DNA from: Sinanaerobacter sp. ZZT-01
GTDB taxonomy: Bacteria > Bacillota > Clostridia > Peptostreptococcales > Anaerovoracaceae
Direction: 5' to 3'
Length of the DNA stretch: 64,000 nucleotides
Assembly (NCBI RefSeq): GCF_035621135.1
Contig: NZ_CP141728.1
Coordinates: 2,418,001-2,482,000 of the forward strand
The notes beneath the pieces are model-generated. The model was not told the origin of the DNA. It made no database searches and saw nothing but the letters and a program-made list of their open reading frames with translations. Position 1 is the stretch's first letter; each line of letters starts with the position of its first letter. Made by a program: the position numbers and the translations under genes. This document shows positions 42,501 through 50,015 of the stretch, in pieces.

Positions 42501-43538
42501 GATGAAAATAGCATTATTTCTAACTATGCAACAGATAGCAGAGCAACAACAGCAGCAAGAAAATTAGGTGAAGCTAATAAGCAAGTTGCTTATAAAGGTT
42601 CTCCTGTAAATACCACCTTTAGTGTAAAAAGAAGTGAAGATAGTACAGACAAAGGTATTTTAACTGTAAAGACTTATGCCCTAGATTTAAACACAAATAA
42701 GAATGGTGTAAATGTAAAAACTGCTTGGGGAGCTGATTCTTATAATCCTTTAGCTATACACAATAAATTTGTATCAGCATGGAGTGGTTTCAAGGGTACT
42801 TCCACAGAAAGATTAGAAATACAGTCTGCAAGCCTTTATACAGGAGCAAACAAAACTCAGTCCGTATCTTTAAACACTAAGACATATGGTGGTCAATCTG
42901 TAACAACCTTTACTCATGAATTAATAGTTCGTGGTGGAGTAGTTATAGGTGTGAGAGTACAGGACAAAGAAAACAACTCCTATTCAGTTGTAAGTGTTGA
43001 AGCTTTAAAAACAAAGGATGCTAACCTTTACGAAGCTTTAGTGGGTATGAAGCTAGTAGGTTCTAAACAAGACACAGTTTTAAAGGGGTTTGAGCATCAA
43101 ACCGGCGCACAATTAACCGAGGATAAGTTTATAACCTTAGCAAATCAGGCAAAACAAAATGTTGATGGTTTGGCATCAAATAATCTTGGTATAGGTAAAG
43201 GTTGGTATAGTGAGGATACTACTGTACTAGTGGTAAAGGAGTATATTACGAACTATGAGGTTCCAAGTATTGCTTACTCAGACAAAATTTCTTTATCCGT
43301 AAAAGGTTTGGAATCTCCAATAAATAAGAATGATTTCTTTAGTGTGTTGGGTAAAGGACATACCTATATAAACTATACTTTCAACAGTTTGGATTTAAGT
43401 TCAATTAATTCAGGTTTGAAAGGAAGTCAAAAAGTTTTCTTTGAGCACAGCAGTCGAACCGGAACTCTATTTGGGAAAATAAACACAGATTACCTAGTGG
43501 GTAATGTTTCTGTTACAGATACCACACGAATAAATTAA
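39546..43538 (+). CDS. 1330-residue secreted surface protein of unknown family
   Basis: ATG behind AAAGGAGG. Signal peptide to about residue 32 (VPPVYAAD). The mature part is beta-rich, with aromatic repeats (WAIELWHYSGGYWGNNSVRI), a helical insertion at about 395-520, and a Cys/His cluster HYTCHHKDYSHDVCACYTL near residue 870, which may bind metal or form disulphides. No SLH, LPXTG or transmembrane anchor seen. It lies between an SLH gene and TasA-like genes, so it is probably part of one surface structure. I recognise no family. Confidence 0.75.
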   Translation: MGNFKDKIISGVLTTAMLFSMFLGVVPPVYAADNNLSNVKIYAEKTQSQIKSTGLTRVSNGVQSDWAIELWHYSGGYWGNNSVRIKDSDWKKTSGGVADLHTALTLEKQDFTYNVAKGSDLEKAIAEGKNVYVNIGSGDSSIKLSSLYEIETRYNTITETEEMITNQDGSLLTTDATAKVVKENGQYVIKVSMKPKLNYYTEDELSYKQNYRIALNKWVPFVANGFGYQVYSIFGGGFNAGYAVGWVNQKDPYSLEGMPAGRIHPSFITSPDGHMKAGHTLTVAGKSVDSGKVRIGDYTFRNAGAVGMRFIFPVSLDIYVEGGGAQVVASYLKRVGFNADGSPILQQIKTETTDAELDEKGAVKVENVKEIPEGTAYLNDVLTSPKNLSEQVQSLDWTKDLPKTTQEQINANAEDIWSYNLSIRTGLLKHIEDLTEMKNSNEYTQLKDLKDEFTRLLSEYNATTDMQEKSTLMFKINSIFAQLIQLSGYENPLNKTNASTLKTTKTAGITNVASSEEIIKKAIYLDDLDAIYLYPLDERPTEFIGEDAFEIENRKSADLIDSFEVQNHKASVGDNVTIEGTADKTTLYLRYIVIPERKIKTFVDVYKNGVYATTEVTIESLPVAESNDSKVEIPIVEGAELIKWGSSKELPLLEQMPTNPLKQGTTLEPISLDDDENLYVNWRKDLTVSTPVTDEKLRVEQWRLSKYTANLGWLSQAYMGLNLKTDAGHATSTLSPAGSYSYKTINPNNQYTDKNYNPANDNYNNYLHSKALTQGSYNVTHNNPSATVDVTGSLNLIKGTNTFGLKAASWITDSGTKMGLNLHNIETANLPSTYDGQATVQKSDLLSYGIENIQTFNHNYGVYYHYTCHHKDYSHDVCACYTLPESRSPKDSRITYLTADYKIDSTFDRYIAKSSDKLVAAPNVTTENGKTTIAYQINDTLKVYPEIAMLFDNDKGDSSIKWVIGEQAREINPVIYHTMQFKLFVDENSIISNYATDSRATTAARKLGEANKQVAYKGSPVNTTFSVKRSEDSTDKGILTVKTYALDLNTNKNGVNVKTAWGADSYNPLAIHNKFVSAWSGFKGTSTERLEIQSASLYTGANKTQSVSLNTKTYGGQSVTTFTHELIVRGGVVIGVRVQDKENNSYSVVSVEALKTKDANLYEALVGMKLVGSKQDTVLKGFEHQTGAQLTEDKFITLANQAKQNVDGLASNNLGIGKGWYSEDTTVLVVKEYITNYEVPSIAYSDKISLSVKGLESPINKNDFFSVLGKGHTYINYTFNSLDLSSINSGLKGSQKVFFEHSSRTGTLFGKINTDYLVGNVSVTDTTRIN

Positions 43539-43543
43539 GTTGT

Positions 43544-43577
43544 AAAGTCAGCATTTTTAAAATGCTGACTTTATTTT
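43544..43577 (+). terminator. intrinsic terminator
   Basis: AAAGTCAGCATTTT, one base, AAAATGCTGACTTT, then ATTTT. Confidence 0.85.
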
Positions 43578-43708
43578 GTGGACACATATCAACAAAAAAA
43601 TAACATGTATAAAAATATGAACAACTAAAAGAAGAAAAAGAACTGCAGAAAGAAATATATTAAATCGTAAGTGAAAAAAACTTATAAAAATATGGAGAAA
43701 GGAGATGA

Positions 43709-45961
43709 ATGTATGGTATGAGAAAAACGATGCAAATATTATTTGGTTCATTGATTTTAATGTTTTGTTTATCTGTTAATGTTTTTGCAGCTACAACAGA
43801 ATACGACATATCTCCAAATGGGGATGGTTCTTCAATAGGTATTTTTGATGATGTAACTAAAACATTAACGATAAGAAAAATAAGTGGTTCAGGAGCAACT
43901 AAGGATTATACACAAACATATATAAGTGGTACAGGAAATGCCGCTCAAACACCCTGGGGAAACATATCTTATCAAGTCACAAAAATAGTTGTTGAGGAAG
44001 GAATAACAGAGTTAGGTAATAATTTATTTGCTCAAACCTACTCTATGGGGTCATTGTTATACTTTGAAAATGTTGAAGAAATAGTGTTACCTTCAACATT
44101 GACACGTATAGGTGATTCTTGTTTTTCTATGGGTAACACAAGAAACCCTAAATTAACTTCTATTACAGTACCTGCTGCTGTCCAGACGATAGGCAAAAAT
44201 GCTTTTCAGTATCAGAAAGCGGTTGCAATTTTAGAATTTGAGACGGGTAGTAAATTAACATCCATAGGTAATTATGCTTTTTGCGGTTTATCTGCTGTAA
44301 GTACAATTAAATTACCTTCATCAGTTCGTAGTATAGGTGCAAATGCTTTTGAGAGCAGTAATGCAAATATAGAGTTAAATGAGGGTTTGCTAGAAATAGA
44401 CGGCGGTGCATTTAAAGGAAGTGGGTTTGAAAGTATAGTTTTACCTGCAACGATAACTACGATTAGCAATGGTACTAGTAGTAATAATATTTTTGCGAAT
44501 TGTAAAAAGCTAAAAGTAGTTACTAATTTATCTAAGGTTAATCAGTCAGTGGGTACTGGAACTTATGACTATATACAAGCAAGTCCAACATTTTATTTGT
44601 ATAGCGCCAATAGTAACTTTCTTTCCATAGTTCAGAAAGGTGCAACCGATACTCAAACAATTTACTTAGACGAACCAGTCTTATCAGGAACTTTAGATAA
44701 TGGTATAACATGGACCTATGACCCTAATACAAAAATCCTTACTTTTGAAGGTGAAGGAGAGATACCTTCTTACACAGCCGGTTCTCAGCCTTGGTATAGT
44801 GCTTCTTATGCTTATGGTATAGGTGGTATTAGTTTTGGTTCTGTATCGGGTATAGGTAGTGGTGCTTTCTCAGGCTTGTCATTTGGTGCAGCTTCCCCTT
44901 TATTTTGGGGTCAACATGAGTCATTAGGCAGTGTCTTAAGTGGGCAAACAGGACTTCCTGTGTCTTATCAAGGTACAACCCCTACAGGTGAGAGTGAGAC
45001 AGAAGATAAAACGGGTATTTGGAACTTTGTGGATGAGCAAGAAGTAATATTTCCTGACGTGAAACCTCGTATTCAAAATGGAGAAATTCTATCCCCATTA
45101 AGGTTCATATTTCAAGATTTGGGAGCAACAGTTATTTGGAATCAAGATAATCATTATGCAGTTATAAGAAAAGAAGAAAACGGTAAAAAGGTTGAAATTG
45201 TTATAAAACCTAATTCCACTTCTATGTGGGTCAATGGTAATGAGTACACCAATGAAGAGATAGGGTTAGATGCAACAGTTCTAATAGAAAATGGACGATT
45301 GCTCTTACCTGGTCGAGCAATCATTAAGGCATGGGAAACCGTTCAATTTAAAGCTTCCAGACCTTCAGCAACAGTTTACGAAGATTTTTATTATAAGACT
45401 TCAGAAGCTGTTGAGGGTGGGGACGATAAATTACAAGATATTCCTGTAATAGACGAATGGCAGGAAGACGGTGTTGTAATTACACCTGAAAATGAGGAAG
45501 AAGTGATAAATGGAGATACAACCTCAGAATATACCACTCCAATTATTTTAAATGCAGAAGCAAGCAATTTTGAAGTTGTAGTACCTATTCTGTTTGATGT
45601 TAATATGTTAAGCACAGGTGAAATACTTATGGGTTCGGATTACTTTATGATTAACAATTGTGCTATGGGTGGTTCTATAATCGTAGGAATTCAAATAACT
45701 CCTGCTTATGGATTTGCAATTGCTGACTACAATACTGATTTCAAGAATAGTAAAGCAAATGCAAACACTTTTGGTATAAGTATTAATTCCCAGCCAGTGC
45801 CTACAAGCGGTGTTGTACCTTTGAATGATAGTTTAAAAGAAGTAATAAGAAATAAAGAATCAAAAGAGATAGTTATTGATATAAAACTACCTGCACAGGA
45901 TAAAGCCTTTAGAGGTAGTATTGCAGCGGTAGTATTCACAGTTGATTTTGATAAAGTGTAA
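43709..45961 (+). CDS. secreted fusion: BspA-type LRR, copper-amine-oxidase-N and TasA-like domains
   Basis: 750 residues, ATG 43709 (or 43718) behind AAAGGAGATGA. Signal peptide to SVNVFAAT. Residues 85-260 are BspA/LRR_5 repeats (PSTLTRIGDSCFSM; PAAVQTIGKNAFQY; PSSVRSIGANAFES). Residues 435-555 are a copper-amine-oxidase-N-like domain (GEILSPLRFIFQDLGATVIW). The C-terminal 145 residues (TTPIILNAEASNFEVVVPIL) align with the separate protein at 45991. Combines an adhesin-like front with a fibre-type domain. Upstream TTGTGGACACATATCA and an ATATTAAAT promoter-like box (43662) suggest its own control. Confidence 0.8.
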   Translation: MYGMRKTMQILFGSLILMFCLSVNVFAATTEYDISPNGDGSSIGIFDDVTKTLTIRKISGSGATKDYTQTYISGTGNAAQTPWGNISYQVTKIVVEEGITELGNNLFAQTYSMGSLLYFENVEEIVLPSTLTRIGDSCFSMGNTRNPKLTSITVPAAVQTIGKNAFQYQKAVAILEFETGSKLTSIGNYAFCGLSAVSTIKLPSSVRSIGANAFESSNANIELNEGLLEIDGGAFKGSGFESIVLPATITTISNGTSSNNIFANCKKLKVVTNLSKVNQSVGTGTYDYIQASPTFYLYSANSNFLSIVQKGATDTQTIYLDEPVLSGTLDNGITWTYDPNTKILTFEGEGEIPSYTAGSQPWYSASYAYGIGGISFGSVSGIGSGAFSGLSFGAASPLFWGQHESLGSVLSGQTGLPVSYQGTTPTGESETEDKTGIWNFVDEQEVIFPDVKPRIQNGEILSPLRFIFQDLGATVIWNQDNHYAVIRKEENGKKVEIVIKPNSTSMWVNGNEYTNEEIGLDATVLIENGRLLLPGRAIIKAWETVQFKASRPSATVYEDFYYKTSEAVEGGDDKLQDIPVIDEWQEDGVVITPENEEEVINGDTTSEYTTPIILNAEASNFEVVVPILFDVNMLSTGEILMGSDYFMINNCAMGGSIIVGIQITPAYGFAIADYNTDFKNSKANANTFGISINSQPVPTSGVVPLNDSLKEVIRNKESKEIVIDIKLPAQDKAFRGSIAAVVFTVDFDKV

Positions 45962-45990
45962 AAATAAAATTTTTAAGGAGAGTGTTAAGA

Positions 45991-46746
45991 ATGAAAATTA
46001 ACAAGAAAATAATAAGTAGTGTTTTAGCATTGATGATGATGTTTAGTTTAGGTATGACGAGTGTATCAGCAATGGAATTGACTCAAGAAAATCTAGCAGA
46101 TACAGAAAATTTAGATACAACAGCAGGGACATACAATGGAGAAGCTTATAATGAATATTCTGTGGATGGCTCTTCGGGTAGTATAGCAGCTGGTAGTGCT
46201 TCTTCAGTTATAGTATTAAATGCTGAAGCAACTAACTTTGATGTAACAATACCTATTGCTTTACGTGTTAATGCCTATGCAGATGGTTCGATAACCACAC
46301 CTGACAGTATGAGTTCAACTTCAAAAGGTTTAGCAAAAATTATAAATAATTGTGTTTTAGGACAAGTAGAAGTTGTAAGTGCTAAAATCAATTTAAATGG
46401 TTGGACTGCCACTGCCTTTGATGCTGATTATGCTAACATGAAAGTAAATAGCAAAAATATAGGTTTTAAAATTAATGGTTTAGAAATGGCTACAGACGGA
46501 ACTATTTTAGCAAATAATACAGCAACAGACACAATTTCTTCTATATTTGATATTGATGCAAACACAGCAGGGGTTGAAGAATTTGAGGATTATAGTTTCA
46601 CAAGAAGTGGTAGTTCTCCTTTCCCTATCATTGCTAATGGTTCTGTTTTACCAATAGAATACTCAGCAAAGATTCCTGGCTTAGATGCTGACTTGATTAA
46701 TGTTGTTCCTGGTAGTATTGTAATAACAGTAGATTTTTATAAATAA
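45991..46746 (+). CDS. secreted TasA/camelysin-like protein
   Basis: ATG 45991 with AAGGAG ten bases upstream. About 251 residues with signal peptide (VLALMMMFSLGMTSVSA). The mature protein (VVLNAEATNFDVTIPIALRV...IINNCVLGQVEV...VDFYK) has the beta-sandwich opening and ending of TasA/camelysin-type fibre proteins and is homologous to the C-terminal domain of the preceding gene. Likely a surface fibre subunit; the SipW-type peptidase at 37367 is a natural partner. Assignment by motif only. Confidence 0.65.
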   Translation: MKINKKIISSVLALMMMFSLGMTSVSAMELTQENLADTENLDTTAGTYNGEAYNEYSVDGSSGSIAAGSASSVIVLNAEATNFDVTIPIALRVNAYADGSITTPDSMSSTSKGLAKIINNCVLGQVEVVSAKINLNGWTATAFDADYANMKVNSKNIGFKINGLEMATDGTILANNTATDTISSIFDIDANTAGVEEFEDYSFTRSGSSPFPIIANGSVLPIEYSAKIPGLDADLINVVPGSIVITVDFYK

Positions 46747-46750
46747 GAAA

Positions 46751-46786
46751 AATAATGGGTGTTTCTACACCCATTATTTTTTTTAC
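46751..46786 (+). terminator. intrinsic terminator
   Basis: AATAATGGGTGT, four-base loop, ACACCCATTATT, then a run of T. Ends the surface module. Confidence 0.9.
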
Positions 46787-47164
46787 TTCTAAATTCAGTA
46801 TTTTTCTGCAGTTGAACTTAATAAATAGACAGTGTTATAAAAAACCTACAGAAATTGATGCATAGGTACAGTATATTAATAGAGAGGTAAATATAAATAA
46901 TTCATTTACAAAGAATACAACAGCAAAATTGCAATAACAAGATTACAACAATAAGATAAAAACAAACAAATGATTTAGATTAATCTTAGCCTTACTATTT
47001 AGTTGTTTAATGATGTTATTAAAAAAGAAGTCAAATTGTAGTTATTGGGTAAAAGAGCAATTCAGCTAATATATTATATTGTTGGTTGTATTCAACAGTC
47101 TCCTTTCCATTTTGTTCTAAGGAACATACAAACTTACTTCTCTTTTCATATATACTTCCAATAG

Positions 47165-47197
47165 TGAAGGGAGGGTGCATCCTGCACCCTCCCTTCA
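47165..47197. repeat. 33-bp inverted repeat (family member 8)
   Basis: TGAAGGGAGGGTGCA, TCC, then the complement. Directly followed by ACCGTAGAG. Confidence 0.88.
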
Positions 47198-47389
47198 ACC
47201 GTAGAGTAAGTCAATCAGGTTGAGTAGAGTAAATGGGTAAATCAAAGATAATTCAGATAAAATAGATTGATTTTAAGACAGAAATTAAGAGAAGTCTTGT
47301 ATTTACAACACAATTATAAAATCATGATGTCAAATCCGTATTGGTCTGAACAGGCATGAAAAATATTGTTGAAATCTAGAGCAATATAT

Positions 47390-47440
47390 AAGGTAAGGTT
47401 TTTCTAAACCAAAATCACACACAAGGTAAGATTACTTGAT
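47390..47440. repeat. AAGGTAAGGTTTTTCT repeat, fourth copy
   Basis: AAGGTAAGGTTTTTCTAAACC at 47390-47410 followed by AAGGTAAGATTACTTGATT at about 47422, the same pair as at 21522-21577. Confidence 0.65.
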
Positions 47441-47510
47441 TCATCCTATATCAAATAGTGTAAATTTTTTGGTACTTCACACACCTAATCTAATTAAATC
47501 CTTTTGTTTC

Positions 47511-47545
47511 GTAGGGTGGTGAATACTCCGTATTCACCACCCTAC
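47511..47545. repeat. 35-bp inverted repeat (family member 9)
   Basis: GTAGGGTGGTGAATAC, TCC, then the complement; frame C-GTA...TAC-TC. Confidence 0.9.
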
Positions 47546-47925
47546 TCGTAAAATAGTATGAAAAGAATGAGATGGTTTAAAAGAAGGATTGATTAATTGA
47601 GTTTTAAAAGAGTAAGATTGTTTAAGTATATGGAAAAGTTAAGTATTTAGGGCTATTCTGAAAAGAGAGATATTGTAAGGGTAAGACCTGCTCAAATATT
47701 TTAACATTTTTTATATATAAGGTTTTAGAAATGATGGTTCAATAATCAAATACAAACAAGATAGAAATATTCTTAAAATATTTCACCTATACTTCCTTAT
47801 ACCCTTGTTATAAGGGTAAACTCATAATCTTCTTTTTCTAATTGTAATTCTCATTGATATTACAACATAATAAGGGTATTTAGTTAAAATCGACTTTTCC
47901 ATCCTTTATATTTCTTATTCGTTTT

Positions 47926-47961
47926 ACGTGAGGTGTGACTGCCAGCAGCCACACCTCACGT
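47926..47961. repeat. 36-bp imperfect palindrome (family member 10)
   Basis: ACGTGAGGTGTG and its complement form the outer arms; the inner CTGC/GCAG also pairs, with mismatches at 47938/47949 and the centre. The core resembles members 1 and 4. Confidence 0.8.
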
Positions 47962-48114
47962 GTATAAATTGAAAGGTTGGAATCGTAGAGTAGGTCAATC
48001 AGATTACACAGGGTTAAGTGCTTTAATAAGGGTAATACAAGGTATCAAAGGTTAAATTATTAAAGGTTTGTCCTTCTCTTATATGATATAATAAGGGTCA
48101 AATGAGGTGTAGTT

Positions 48115-49260
48115 ATGATTATAGATGAGAATTTACCATATAAATATGTTCATCCAGGCATAAATTATTTTGCCTTTTCAGAGGATAAAGGTTCCCAACC
48201 TTACTTGTGTAGTTGTCAGAAACAATCTTTAATAAACCGTATAGAATTATTTATGAGATATTATCAATATGACTTGTGTTTAAATGATAGGGATTGGTTG
48301 CTTTTAGAAAAGCATCTGCAGCTCCCCTCCTGTTTAGATAGGGTTATTAAGGGTTCTAATATTTCGTATGGTTTAGATTGGGTAAACCTATTGAGTTTCA
48401 AGGACAATCTTTGTCATTTGTGTAATCGAGTGACCCCTACTACAAATCATACGGATTACATTTACACAACTAAGCTGGAGCAGAAGTATGGGCATTATAT
48501 AAATACAAGTTTCTACACAAAGGGTATAGGTAATCATCTTCCTGATTTCTATGGTGTGTATTTCTTAGAAGATAGAGTATCTGAGGATTTATTAAATATC
48601 TTAAGACCTACAAAAGAAGAAATCCTAAGAGATATTGTTTTATTCAATGCCCCCACACCTAATGAAACAAAAGCTATTTCAGAAGACCTTGATTTTATCT
48701 TTAATCTACCTGAGGAAGTAAGAGATATAATACTATATCGTAGAGAACAGAGTAAATATTTGAGAGAAAAGGGTATAACCACTTCTTATGATTTGATTAA
48801 AACCTACCCAATAGGAGATAGTGTAGAACTCATTCAAAATGTCTTGTGGAAAAGATATTTAACTGTAAAGAAAATCGTTGTGGATGAGGTTAAACAATCT
48901 TTTAAATTAAGAAGATGGGTAAATGAGTCTTTATTGGGTAATCTGATTACAGAGATGTTTAAGGGTATAACCGTATATAGAAATTACAGACCTCAAATAT
49001 TAGGTGGTCTTGAGTTGGATATATTCTTGCCTGAGTTCAATTTGGGTATAGAGTATCAAGGTATTCAACATGAAAAACCCGTAGACCTTTGGGGTGGTGA
49101 GGAAGGTTTTTTGCAAAGACAAGAGAATGATAAGAGAAAGGCAGCCTTGTGTAAGCAGCACAAAATAGATTTAGTGTATTTTTGGCATTATGAGGATATT
49201 ACAAAGGAATTGATAGAGAAGAAATTTGGTAAATACTTACCTTTTCAATCTAAAACCTGA
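48115..49260 (+). CDS. zinc-finger plus Vsr/DUF2726-like endonuclease
   Basis: 381 residues, ATG behind AATGAGGTG. The N-terminal part has paired cysteines (YLCSCQKQS; NLCHLCNRV) fitting a treble-clef zinc site. The C-terminal nuclease core reads GLELDIFLPEFNLGIEYQGI and QHEKPVDLWGGEEGF, then NDKRKAALCKQHKIDLVYFW, the D...E-x-Q...K pattern of Vsr-like PD-(D/E)XK enzymes, a group that includes free-standing homing-type nucleases. Flanked on both sides by gene-poor DNA with palindromes, which fits a mobile passenger. Fold call good; target unknown. Confidence 0.7.
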   Translation: MIIDENLPYKYVHPGINYFAFSEDKGSQPYLCSCQKQSLINRIELFMRYYQYDLCLNDRDWLLLEKHLQLPSCLDRVIKGSNISYGLDWVNLLSFKDNLCHLCNRVTPTTNHTDYIYTTKLEQKYGHYINTSFYTKGIGNHLPDFYGVYFLEDRVSEDLLNILRPTKEEILRDIVLFNAPTPNETKAISEDLDFIFNLPEEVRDIILYRREQSKYLREKGITTSYDLIKTYPIGDSVELIQNVLWKRYLTVKKIVVDEVKQSFKLRRWVNESLLGNLITEMFKGITVYRNYRPQILGGLELDIFLPEFNLGIEYQGIQHEKPVDLWGGEEGFLQRQENDKRKAALCKQHKIDLVYFWHYEDITKELIEKKFGKYLPFQSKT

Positions 49261-49289
49261 TTCAACCCTTTCATTTTATTATATTTCTC

Positions 49290-49323
49290 GTAAGGGGAGG
49301 ACGCCCAGGCGTCCTCCCCTTAC
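49290..49323. repeat. 34-bp inverted repeat (family member 11)
   Basis: GTAAGGGGAGGACGCC, CA, then the complement; frame C-GTA...TAC-TC. Confidence 0.9.
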
Positions 49324-49424
49324 TCTGTATTTGAATGAGTAGATTGATAAGTTGTATAAGATAGATGAGAGTGATGTATAGTGATTAGAAGGGTATTGAT
49401 TATCTTGTGTATAAGGGTTTGATG

Positions 49425-49454
49425 TTGACTATCTTATATAAGTTACGTTAAGAT
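49425..49454 (+). promoter_or_regulatory. class II promoter before 49479
   Basis: TTGACT (49425-49430), 17 nt ending GTTACG, TTAAGAT (49448-49454). The clearest member of the class. Confidence 0.7.
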
Positions 49455-49478
49455 ATGTCACTGAAGGTGGTGAATCTA

Positions 49479-49913
49479 ATGGGTATTACAGAACCAAACT
49501 TAACAGCATATGACGTTTTATATAAAGTAATGAAGAAGTATAGTGGTTGGTGGGTAGCCTTTGAACTGCCTTTTGCTTATCCTGAAACAATGGAAAGGGT
49601 AAAATCAGGAGAAAGTTTCAAACGATATTGGGATATAGTTTTAAGACTTGTCACAAACCTCATAATATCCACAGACCCAATACCTTTAATAACATGTGGT
49701 CTAACGAATAAGGGTATAGAAACAGAAGAAAGTAAAATTCAGAGATTAAAGTCCTGTGCCTTTCCCAAAGGGTATTATTTATTAACCGTAATTGACTTTG
49801 AAGAATGCATGGAAGTCAGATGGTTTGAAACCAAATCAGAGGCAATTGAGAAAAAGAAATGGCTTTATAAAAATGAGGAAATGTTGTTCTTTTGTAAGGT
49901 TGTGAAAATATAG
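49479..49913 (+). CDS. hypothetical protein
   Basis: ATG 49479 with AAGGTGGTG upstream; ATG 49455 abuts the -10 and would leave no leader. About 144 residues. The C-terminal stretch GYYLLTVIDFEECMEVRWFE then KSEAIEKKKWLY resembles the WVYTYLTCVDELHFERFSTK segment in 60834 and 61561. No other motif. Monocistronic, followed by a terminator. Confidence 0.65.
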   Translation: MGITEPNLTAYDVLYKVMKKYSGWWVAFELPFAYPETMERVKSGESFKRYWDIVLRLVTNLIISTDPIPLITCGLTNKGIETEESKIQRLKSCAFPKGYYLLTVIDFEECMEVRWFETKSEAIEKKKWLYKNEEMLFFCKVVKI

Positions 49914-49916
49914 TTT

Positions 49917-49945
49917 AAATGTCGTCTTTTGGGCGACATTTTTTA
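49917..49945 (+). terminator. intrinsic terminator
   Basis: AAATGTCG, nine-base loop, CGACATTT, then TTT. Confidence 0.8.
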
Positions 49946-50015
49946 TTTCACTTTTACTTTTTCATTGGGTTTGAAGTCAACATATAGTATAATATCGTAG
50001 AGTGAGGTGACCCCA

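Larger units (their letters stand above)
46787..48114. other. gene-poor region 2 with palindromes and motif repeats
   Basis: About 1.3 kb without a convincing gene. It shares with region 1 the AAGGTAAGGTTTTTCT motif (47390), CGTAGAG followed by CAATCA (47200, 47984), a GTACAGTATATTAATAG promoter-like box (46867), TTCAATAATCA followed by an A-rich stretch (47733; 22736 in region 1), and large palindromes (47165, 47511, 47926). AAGGGTA occurs four times on + and once on -. Order and content suggest two copies of one non-coding locus. Confidence 0.6.
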
